DNA of 64,000 nucleotides. It comes from Pezizomycotina sp. ARF18 (lineage: Eukaryota; Ascomycota). The translations under genes and the position numbers were made by a program. The stretch spans positions 62,001 to 126,000 of the forward strand of contig AZLU01000073.1 of the NCBI GenBank assembly GCA_002224055.1, given 5' to 3'. The first letter of the stretch is position 1. Each line of letters starts with the position of its first letter. Shown piece after piece: positions 48,901 through 57,802 of this stretch. The notes beneath the pieces were generated by a model. The model did no database searches. It was not told the DNA's origin and was given only the letters and a program-made list of their open reading frames with translations.

Positions 48901-48919
48901 CGACGCCAGCTCCGGGTGA
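42950..48919 (+). CDS. Ppo-type fatty-acid dioxygenase-P450 fused to zincin-like and further C-terminal domain
   Basis: Ppo enzymes oxygenate linoleic acid with a haem dioxygenase and rearrange the hydroperoxide with a P450-like domain, making oxylipin signals. ATG at 42950 (MGWFDWAEENKDSLK). (1) An N-terminal extension of about 260 residues with hydrophobic segments (FFALLGTALALFF). (2) Dioxygenase from about 43740: AAMIETLWDSLPHPPVSFMG, HASIIIHDIFRTN (distal His 44243-44245), LAPLYGSS, SRFHNYCANMLL, and a catalytic Tyr/proximal His block of YRFHS type at 44763-44773. (3) P450 from about 45780: KPFANLWPGSKRDYANW, EGHRL, and the haem loop FGHGPHECLGRE with Cys at 46990-46992. (4) A Pro/Gln/Ala linker, then a matrixin-like domain (47500-48110): TLKIKFLGGSDLQQERFVQA, VTHLVGHIIGLAGE. 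(5) An acidic linker and SVYFIDLPFPISLYGKESKR ... FKTAILAFWEDLYIYKDTEQ ... to the stop at 48917-48919. Introns: 44030-44084, 44175-44240, 44872-44935, 45163-45221, 45487-45547, 46089-46147, 46604-46662, 48327-48393, 48723-48795. About 1,800 residues against about 1,080 for PpoA. A dozen or so frame changes mean a two-gene reading is not excluded. Confidence 0.85.
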
Positions 48920-50685
48920 CTTTTCTCACACCCGGAAGAGCATAGTGATCATCCGCCGCCTTTTCTCTTCGCTGGTTTCTCGGGGAGATTGAGCACAAAG
49001 CTACGCTCGCACCCTTCGTTGACAAGTCTCAAGTCTCTTGCATCCGTTTCCAATATCTCAACAAACAAAACTTCCACAAAAAGAATGTAACATCTGTATT
49101 TGACCTCTTTGATGCATCTAGTTCCTAACCGTTTGCTGTTCAATTTTCGTTTTCTTTGGTTTTGCTTTGATTTTTGTTACCTGCAATTTACATCCGAAAT
49201 GTATCACTCATTGATTCTGCCAGACCGACATTGTAAATGACCAAATTGCACTTTCCCATTGTCTCCCAGATTGCTGTAATTAGTTGTATTTTAAAACCTT
49301 TTTGCCTTGCATGTACTGTTCATCATAGCATTCAGTTTGTATCTATCATCTTCAATTCATCGAAAAGTTATTATTATTCATACAACGCAAAATAAGTTCC
49401 GGACCGCAATATCCGTTCGCGATAAATTTGGAAAAGACTCTTGAACCGTCAGAGTATTACGTATCATGAAGCTAGTTCATTCCATACTTAGAAAGCGCAA
49501 TATTACATACTTGATGATCCGAATTAGAAGTGCTGATATCTCATCGGAGGTAAACTCAGATGATATCTATATAATCCGATCCACTCCGCTAGAAGGGCCA
49601 AAAACGCGACGCACAAAGGGCCGGGGTCGTATGCAAACACAGCCTGCTTTCTTACAATTTTATAACGAGATTTTACGCACGATGTGAGTCTCGATCAGCC
49701 CAAACGAGCCAAGGCTATATCAGGTCCTGTTATTACCTTGGCGAGATGGAAATGCCTATGCATGTCAGACCCCGGCAGCCACGCATTGGCGGAAGGAGGA
49801 TCAATAATCCACAAAAAACACAATAACTCGTGGATCCTGTTGGCCAGTCCTTTCGCGTATTTGTTCCTTGGTTGTATGTTTTACACAGACGAATCTGTGA
49901 ATTTTATTATCATACCATTGAGGCTCACGGTGCTGGAGCCAACATCTATCTAACAGCTTTCTGGTATCCACTGATTGATAGAACATGATGCTGTGCAAAA
50001 AGGTCTGATCCATTTGAGGCAATGTTTTGCGCCTTGGTAATCGCCAAGCGACAGATGCATTCAGCTCTTGGCTTAGACACTATCCGAGTTGTTCGCGGCT
50101 GGCGGGGCCGTTCCATAAACTCCCTTGAGCTCTCCTCCGTAATTCAACCGGCAAGCGCTCTGAGGTAATGCAGTATTTTGAGATTTGAGTAAACAAGCTA
50201 GCTATCATAGCACCTATCTTCTGGTGTTTTCCGGACGAGGTTCTAGAAAGAGTTCCTGGATAAGCCACAGCCCTACTGCATGCAGAAAGTACAGTCTAGC
50301 ACGTCGCGGGACTTCCGAGACACCGCCGAGCGGTGTTTTCACGATCGTGCATTGGTTACGATCATGATATCAAGAATCACGACTTCATACAGCAACAACG
50401 TTCTATTGTTCATGAGCAAGCTATCGAAAAGGAAGAAAATAAAATAAAATGCTTCTAGCGATATTATCTCCTCGATGATTATATAAAGAGCTCTCAATGG
50501 ACGTCTAAGTCTCTTCTTTCTGCTATTAATCATCATCAACAACATCTACAACACAGAGTCCAGCATTCCAATCACCCTCAAAAAATTTTCCAATTTCGAT
50601 ATCGAGATCTACTCCAATCGCCTTCCCCACACGTTCCTGAAATCTTCATATAACCGTTTAACCTCTTTTGCACAACTCAACGAAA
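48920..50685. other. Intergenic, no gene recognised
   Basis: Short frames without motifs. The last 200 bases hold a TATAAA (50482-50487) and an ATCATCAACAACATC-type leader for the small secreted protein gene. Confidence 0.5.
50482..50487 (+). promoter_or_regulatory. TATA box candidate for the small secreted protein gene
   Basis: TATAAA about 200 bp upstream of the ATG at 50686, with a CA-rich leader between. Confidence 0.35.
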
Positions 50686-51176
50686 ATGCATTTCTCCGCC
50701 TCCTCCCTCGTCGCCACTCTCGGCCTCATCTCCGTCGCCTCCAGCGCGGCTCTCCCCTCTGCCGAAACAAACGGCACACTCTCTACCCTCGTTGAGCGAG
50801 ACTCCGACTATTGCTACGTCGATACCTGGACCAACGAAGGTTTCCGTGGCTACAAGGAGCGTTATGATCAGCCGATGTCCTGCACCAACTTCCGCGCGGG
50901 CATGGCCGATAAAATGAGCAGCTTCAAGGTTAAAACTGCCTCTGTATTTTCTACATGGACTGGAATTGCCAGAGCTTCGCCTTCGATGCGGACAGGAGGC
51001 AGGAATGCTGAGATGAGCAAGAACGGTAAGTCTCTTGATTAATCGCGAGAATACAAGTATTATTTTCAGCTATAATCCTTTACTAAACTGAATGTGATAT
51101 TATATTAGGCCCGCATAACGATAAGATCAGGAGCATTTGTGCCGCGGATTTTAAGCCTCCGCTAGCGTGTGAGTGA
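50686..51176 (+). CDS. Small secreted cysteine-rich protein (beta/gamma-crystallin-like pattern)
   Basis: The ATG at 50686 starts a signal peptide (MHFSASSLVATLGLISVASS, cleavage around AALP). The mature part begins SAETNGTLSTLVERDSDYCY, with a possible propeptide ending at the acidic/basic ER site. Then VDTWTNEGFRGYKERYDQP, MSCTNFRAGMADKMSSFKVK and, in a frame shifted by one base, CIFYMDWNCQSFAFDADRRQ. An intron at 51026-51108 (83 bp, donor GTAAGT, acceptor TATTAG) is followed by PHNDKIRSICAADFKPPLAC and a stop at 51174-51176. About six or seven cysteines in roughly 115 mature residues. The pattern SFKV...C-x-FY-x-x-x-x-C-x resembles fungal secreted proteins with a crystallin/killer-toxin-like fold; the fold call is from pattern memory. 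An effector or antimicrobial role is possible but not shown. Confidence 0.7.
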
Positions 51177-51957
51177 AATATAGATCGGGAGCTTTATAGC
51201 AGCCACATATTTCAGAGATTTACGATGTTCCTTCCATCTTAGTGTTCAGCGGCCGAATCATTTTTATCATATTTTGTTTATTCGTTTATACTATAGAATC
51301 TAGAATGTACTTAAGCATAGAAGAGCGAGAAAGGTTAGGTTAGATAAAAGTATTTTGTTTTCGAATACAGATTTTTTTCAAACCCCCATAGTGCTTGATC
51401 TTTAGGATCCTGACCGCTACCAATGGTCGTAGTCATTAGCAGGTTTGGAAACGTCTGGATTAAGGAATAGGATCCTGTCTCCGATAGTATTATAGGCATG
51501 TAGTATCACGATTATTGTAGTTAACAATTGGTCTCATCAATTAGGCGGGGCCTGCATAACTATCGTAAAATAGTTGACTTATGCAATCACGCCGATAAGG
51601 CAAGAGGCACGATACGCTTGATATTACTTCTTGAAATACAAATCTTTTAAATTGTAAACGATTTCATGCAAACGACGTCTTTAATAACATTCACAACTAT
51701 AATATGACAGAACTCGAAGTTTATCGCCTTACTATTGCATTAGTGCGAAAACGATTTTTTCTCAAGGCAACCATTACAACCTTTATTACTCCGAAATTAC
51801 GAGATATGGTATAGTACAAAGGTCCCAGTCTAGAATAGAAAACATTATACGCCATGAAGTAACCCAATAATAGAAAGAAATTTGAAAGCCAGGTCAATTG
51901 TTGTCGGTTTGTCGGTATGGAAGATCAAGCAGTTTGCTCTGCGAGGATCATCGCCTA
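51177..51957. other. Intergenic between convergent secreted-protein genes
   Basis: AT-rich, no frame of note; presumably the 3' regions of the two convergent genes. Confidence 0.5.
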
Positions 51958-52488
51958 TTATTGACCGTGATGCATGAGTTTGTTAATTGCGCTGAAGCCG
52001 ATTCCAGCGCCGATGCCCCCGGCGAAGCCCTGAGCCACGGCTCCGCCGATACTCCGCTCCTCGACATCACGCTTCGAGTTGTTGTTCGGGTGCGCCTTCG
52101 CCCAATCTGCCTTCTCTTGCTCCCACTTCTCCTTCTCGTTCTCGAGCTTCTTCCGCTCGTGGTGCTCCATGAACTTGTTTACCGTCGCGAAACCGGCTCC
52201 CGTGCCGACACCTCCGGCGAAGCTGTGGATCATTGTCGAGATGATGCCCCTGTTCTTCGGGTCGCGCTTCTGGTGTTGGGTCTGTTCTTTATGACGGTGT
52301 TCGCTTATTTTTTCGATAACCTTGAATGTGGTGGCGATGGTAGCACCGCCGACGGCGTTGACGGCGACCGTGCGGCCCATGCCTTTGAAGAAAGAACCAC
52401 GCTTCGCTACTTCATTGGAATTTGTCTCGACGGGAGCGGCGATGGTGGAGGTTACGGCGGAGATAAGGAGGATAGCGGTGAACTTCAT
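51958..52488 (-). CDS. Secreted Kex2-type repeat protein with Gly-rich repeats
   Basis: One intact 176-codon frame, no intron and no frame break, unlike its neighbours. Signal peptide MKFTAILLISAVTSTIAAP, then VETNSNEVA and a KR dibasic site. Three related segments follow, each starting at KR: (a) KRGSFFKGMGRTVAVNAVGG, TIATTFKVIEKISEHRH; (b) KRDPKNRGIISTMIHSFAGG, VGTGAGFATVNKFMEHHERK, then a charged helix LENEKEKWEQEKADWAKAH; (c) KRDVEERSIGGAVAQGFAGG, IGAGIGFSAINKLMHHGQ to the stop. The repeat core is a Gly-rich hydrophobic helix-like run followed by N-K-x-M-x-H or an equivalent. Kex2 cleaves after KR in the Golgi, so three secreted peptides are expected. Fungal proteins of this plan are called Kex2-processed repeat proteins; some are precursors of ribosomal peptides, pheromones or surface peptides. 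No cysteine. What this one does is unknown. Confidence 0.8.
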   Translation of the reverse strand: MKFTAILLISAVTSTIAAPVETNSNEVAKRGSFFKGMGRTVAVNAVGGATIATTFKVIEKISEHRHKEQTQHQKRDPKNRGIISTMIHSFAGGVGTGAGFATVNKFMEHHERKKLENEKEKWEQEKADWAKAHPNNNSKRDVEERSIGGAVAQGFAGGIGAGIGFSAINKLMHHGQ

Positions 52489-54852
52489 TTTGGGCTTTTG
52501 TAACTTCGGGGGATTTAAAGAATGTGCTTAGTGAAAAGAATGGACGGCAAATATATTTGCACTTAGCGGAAGAGAGGGTAGATTAGTTGGATGATACACA
52601 ACAAAGTCTAATGCTCTTGCTGATGCAGATTGATATGAAGGAATTGCAAGTCTTCTTATAGCGCATGGAGTAGTATCATAGAATCATCTGCCGTGTATAG
52701 TAATTCCTAATTCCTGAGGGAAATTCATGAAGGAAGCTAAAGCAATGTTTCGCATATGCATGCTCACCGGTACCATTGTATCACTTGGCGCATTGATCAT
52801 GAATCTTTTATCTTCAAGCAAAACTTCTAGAAGGCCCGCATTTTTATTTTGATCCCGACGGCTACCTATCAGCGAAACAATCAGGCACGCATCATGATAT
52901 AGTTCTATTGATTACAGCTGAGGAAGAAAGGGTTCATGCATGAACTCGCTCATATACAAGATATAAACAACGGTTTCAAATCCAAATCGGTTCACAATTC
53001 TGAGATTTAGATATTGCGATCAGCTATTCCGCGGTTCGGGAAGGCACCAAAGTTCGCAAGGGCTCCCATAGCGAGGACTACAGCTTTAAATTAGCGGGGG
53101 TTCGAACGCAGCCCCGGCGACATTAGCGCCTGCTAAAGAACAGCAGATGCCTCCAAATGTCAATAATTCCCCAACAAAAACTGTTCGAAAGGTGTTTATG
53201 CATCAAGCACTACTTATGTTCACATAGTGAGGGGACGGCAGATGTATACTTATGGGTTATCAGAATGGATAATATACCAGAGGATTTGCGATAATATGTA
53301 TCGGATATAATCTGATAAAATCACTCTAGAATATTTCAATCCCCGGTCGCGCCTGATATACCGGAGGTTTGCGGGTTAAAGTATGCTCACAATTATCTAT
53401 ACGACAACAGATGTTCATTACTGATGCGTAACAAGCCAATAAAGTCTAGATCCTGAACACCGGGGTTCTTCTGTGTTTATTTATATATTTCATTTTCTCG
53501 CTATTTTAACAGTTTATATTAGCCGCATATAAGTTGAATACTTCGGGCACTGAACTGTCACCTCTGGTATCGCGAAAATACGATCTGGTTCATGTTTATC
53601 CCAAGTCCGCCAAATGCCATATAAAATTCCGAAGATTACTTAACTCAACGTTTTGTCATCCTGTCGTTCTGGAACGAAGGACATCACTTCTGTATATACT
53701 TTTATTCCACGAAATCGCTATGGTTTAGCAAAGATGCGAATTACCTGAGCTAAGATTAATGAGAACAAGGGTTGCGCTATAAGTCAAAGAGATGCCGTTT
53801 TTACTGGACAGAGCTTCTGGACAAATCTGCTCGCTAAAAATTACCTCGTCATATTTACAGCCAATAATATTCTTCGTTTCAAATCCCGTGAATTCGCGTC
53901 ATTCTCGTTCTTATTATAACACGATAAAGCTTAACGGCAGCTGGTGAAGGTGATTGCGCAGAGGGACCAAGATCCGATGGTAGAAATGTGGGGTCTAAAT
54001 TAAAACGGTGGTTGTTTATCGTCACGATCATCCAGCAGATCGAACCCACCGGTTGAACTCCACCGGAGAAGATTTCTAATCCCGCAAAAACCGACGTCGA
54101 TCCACCGCAATGATAACCTCAACACTTCCGCATCTAGCCAACAAAGCTTCAAGATAGCAATAGCGCCATTGTGACTCTTTTGTTATGGTAACTAATACAA
54201 TTCGCAGGCCGAACGTTAAAGGTTACGATCTCTGTTTTCAAGATGATTGCCCTCGAGATGTATACATGTAGTTGAAAGATTACGGAATGAATCTATTCGA
54301 AAAGCTCCGCCATACAAAGATCGCCGCTCCTAGAGCTCTGAGTGGAACGGATAATCGATATTCCAGTTAATAAAAATGTGTAGATCTGAACGTCAGTAAT
54401 ACGCTTTACGCCTCTCTGGCGCGTGGTATCGTCAACTAGAGTACATGGCACGAAACGATAGCCTAATCTACGATCTCCTGCCATCAGATTTAACAAGCGT
54501 TTGATGGCTTGATTACCAATATGAAATTAAGACCTCCATAGATAGCGTACGACCACGTATGTAAGAACCTCACTAGAAGGCGGTCTAGCCCCGAGACGGC
54601 GGCAACCCGATTAACTGACCCACTCTAAGCAGTTCGAAAGAGCTCCCTTAGTGCCTGGTGAAACTGGACTGATAAAATTACTAGTATCTGCCGGATAGAC
54701 GAACATATAAAGCAGCCCTATCTCTGACAGAGGTCGAGGAAGCAATCAATCTCGTCAATTGATCTTCTCTCTAGCACAGCCATACCCTCTTGAAATAACT
54801 TGCATCTGTATTCCATTTTGAGCATCGGTGTACCCGAGACTCATCAGTTAAG
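52489..54852. other. Intergenic, no gene recognised
   Basis: Short frames only. A GGTTCGAA T-loop-like sequence at about 53098-53106 does not belong to a complete tRNA cloverleaf. Nothing else seen. Confidence 0.5.
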
Positions 54853-56474
54853 ATGGACACACTGACCATATCCCGTACCCTCTCCGCTCATGCTCAAGCA
54901 GTGCAGTCCATTGCGCCAGCACCTCCTCCCATAATTGCAACCAAACCTGCCGCTCTCTGTCTAACCGTAAATCCTTCCTTGTCTCTACCCTCCTCGTTAC
55001 TTCAAACTTCATCCAAATAACATCCTTCTCCTGCGTCTTCGGCAGCACCTTTGCCATATCTCGTGCCCTTGGCATTGCTTCCCTCGCCCAATCCGTATGG
55101 ATAGTATCCTCTTATCCTCTCACACAAGGAGCTATCGTAACGGTGTCTGGGCGCATGGGTCCCGTTTTGTCACAAGAACACGCTCGTCGCCGGCGGTATT
55201 ATCTGGACGCTGTTCACTTTGCAAACGCGCTTTGTAAATCACCTATTGCCTTTGCTGTATGCCGTGCTTTAACCGGAATAGGCGGTGGATTGTTGGTTCC
55301 CAATGCTGTTGCGATAATAGGGATAAATTTCCCGCCCGGAAAAGCTCGTAATCTTAGTTTAGGCTTTTTCGGTGCTGGTGCGCCGGTCGGTGGCTGGCTG
55401 GGATACGTGATCGCGGGAATATTCACGCGGTTTACGCCGTGGAAATGGATGTTCGTATTCTTAGGGTTTTTAGGCGTCGTTCAATTTTCCTTGTATGGTG
55501 GGCTGTCCCTAAGGAGGAGTACGTTTACTTGGACCAAGAGAAAGAAAGGATGGACTGGCTGGCGCCGCGCTGGGCTTCGTAGCGCTCATGATGTTTAGCT
55601 TTGTGTGGATGTAAGCCTCCAAAAGTTCTCTACCTCATATGACCAATTTCACCCAGAAGATCGCGATGCTAATCAGTATGTTCTCAACAGACAAGCGCCG
55701 CTCGTTACCTGGAGTCAGCCTTACATTCCGGCCATGTTAGGAGTATCCATTCTCTTCTTCACCGTCCTTGCCTACCACTCCCACCGGACTCCAAACCCAT
55801 TCTTTCCAATGCACATCTGGCCTCTTCTACTTTCTCCGCCGTTATCTTAGTCTCACTTTTCAGCTTCATGTCTTTCGCATCGCCTGTGGTACCTGACCGC
55901 GTGCTTCAGCTCATACGCCACTTCACGGTCCTAAAATACTCCCTCGCATTCCTCCCCGGTCTCGTCTGCGGTATCTCTACCGCCCTGCTCTCCTCCTACC
56001 TCATCCGACGTGTTTCACCACAGTGGTTGCTCGCATTTGGTAGCATGGGACGTTAGCAGCGAGCATTCTTCTAGCAATTATGCCAATACAACAGAACTAC
56101 TGGTTCTCATCATTCTGGAGCGTTGTGTTGATGTGCTTGTGCCCTGATCTCATCTTACAGCAGCGCAGATCATCGCTTGCAACAGCGTCCAGAGCACGAA
56201 CAAGGGCTTGCGGTAGCTTGGTCGCTGCGCTACAGCTCTATGGACAAGTATTGGTTGGGCTTTGCTGGAACAGTAGAGTTTACGTGGGAAGCGGATCGTC
56301 TAGTCTTCAGATTGGTGGTAGTGACATTCAAGGTACTGTCAAAGGTTATAGAGCAGCTCTATGGTTTGGCGCTGCCTTAGCCGCGATTGCCATCTTGATT
56401 GATTTGTATTTGTGAGGATGGATAAAGACGAGAGCGAAGGCTGGGCAGACGAGAAGAAAGCTTGTCTAGAGTAA
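54853..56474 (+). CDS. ATR1-like MFS transporter (DHA2 family drug:H+ antiporter)
   Basis: A 14-helix major-facilitator protein like the aminotriazole-resistance transporters, exporting small molecules across the plasma membrane. The ATG at 54853 gives MDTLTISRTLSAHAQAVQ; frame changes follow. Visible helices and motifs: SLAQSVWIVSSYPLTQGAIV, then SGRMGPV and GHKNTLVAGGIIWTLFTL (motif A region), SPIAFAVCRALTGIGGGLLV, VPNAVAIIGINFPPGKARNL, LGFFGAGAPVGGWLGYVIAG, PWKWMFVFLGFLGVVQFSL. Then an intron at 55611-55690, APLVTWSQPYIPAMLGVSIL, TFSAVILVSLFSFMSF, RHFTVLKYSLAFLPGLVCGI, LLSSYLIRRVSPQWLLAFGS, IMPIQQNYWFSSFWSVVLMC, AAQIIACNSVQSTNKGLA, KGYRAALWFGAALAAIAILI. One frame stops at 56415; a one-base shift gives the more usual charged tail VRMDKDESEGWADEKKACLE to 56474. 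Order and wording of the blocks match the ATR1 class closely. Substrate unknown. Confidence 0.88.
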
Positions 56475-57560
56475 ACGAGGAGAGCTGCTCTGTGTGATGT
56501 TAGCGCCGTTGGTTTAATTTGCGTCATATCCATGAGATATGCGTTATCTTGCATCGTAGTTTGAAGTGTCTCATCAAGGCCGTTACATTACGAGATCACT
56601 TTGGAAGAAATATTTTGTATATTTCAGGAACCTTTGAGATCTCAGCGTTGTACACGAATCTGAATATTGATGCCAAGCCGTGCTGTCAATACGATGGATC
56701 TGAAGAATATTCCCTAGTACCCCTAGTGAGCTATTATGTACGGCGGCGAGTTTGGTTGCATAAAGAAATCTCTCACTGGAGCTGGTCAATACTAAACCTG
56801 TGAAGATCAGGACTCAAGGCAGTTGTAGAAAAGGTAACCACAAAAACAACTTTAATGTGGTAGCACGACACATACTAAAGTGACTCAGCCTAGCCCTGCA
56901 CTACGTTGCCAAAGCGGCTTGGACAACTTGCGAAATTTCTATATTGCCGATAGTTGCTTGTCATGTAACGCGAAAGATTTGCCTCTGGTATGTCTTGGAG
57001 TGCGCTAGAATGAAGATATGGCCATCAGTCCCGGGGCGTCTCGCGATTATCCAGCAAAGAAATACAAATCGCTATTCAGTCGAGGTGTTGAAGCAGTAAC
57101 CTTGAGTTGTTAAACCCTATCGAGACAAACCTTGATCTGTAACATCAAGTTGACTGTTGTTATAAGTGTATCAGTAAACTCCGCGAAAGACAAATTGGAA
57201 TTACAGCACACAACCGTAGGTTTTTGCAACAAATGCGGCAACAGCCGCTAGAGTAACCGTGTAATTACAGTCAAAATATGCAACTCAAGGTAATTATTCT
57301 GGATACTTTCTACAGTCACACCATCCAGAAAAACTGCGAATTACTAGTTGAATTCCGAGGCAAACTTGCAAACTTGCAAACTTGCAAACTCTCATGAAAC
57401 TTCGAGCTCCCAACCTCGACTCGTGCAACCTTCCAAAACGTTTTCACTTTCAGCGAGTGAAAATAACATCGATACTCGAGCTATTCACACTTTTCCGCAA
57501 GCAATAGGTAGAACATACGAATCGACGTCAACAAACTTGAAGATCTTACTAAACATCATT
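56475..57560. other. Intergenic; target site of the retrotransposon
   Basis: No recognised gene. A tandem CAAACTTG (three full copies) lies at about 57361-57390. An open frame without an ATG runs from 57348 up to the insertion site and stays open in the same phase beyond the element (62614-62708), so the element may have landed in an exon of an unidentified host gene. TCATT at 57556-57560 is the left target-site duplicate. Confidence 0.45.
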
Positions 57561-57802
57561 TGTAGGATGAAGATCAAAATTGTCAATTGCATGAAGAATA
57601 AAACTATCTATCGAGGGCAGTATCCTGCCGTTTATATACAAAAGGAATTCCATATAAAACGAATCTTCACGATGTTAATATCCTCGCATCAATACATACC
57701 GTTCATTATAGAGCTCGGCCGAGGTCGGTCGATATATAGCGCTACGGGCAATTCTCGATATATTCGTATCGTTTAATGTTCCTTTACTACTTATATCTAA
57801 TA
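57561..57802 (-). repeat. Left LTR (3' LTR of the copia element)
   Basis: 242 bp. It pairs with 62374-62613. Its outer part is well preserved, while its inner third carries most of the transitions relative to the other copy. Confidence 0.92.

Noticed and set aside
42950-48919. Reading the Ppo locus as a decayed pseudogene
   Set aside because: Haem-binding residues, splice sites and family blocks are intact throughout, and the frame changes are of the same single-base type found in every gene of the window.
51898-52503. 201-codon plus-strand frame opposite the KR-repeat gene
   Set aside because: Shadow of the minus-strand gene, which has a signal peptide, KR sites and internal repeats.
53090-53120. 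tRNA-like GGTTCGAA T-loop
   Set aside because: No matching acceptor stem, anticodon arm or D-arm within 100 bp.
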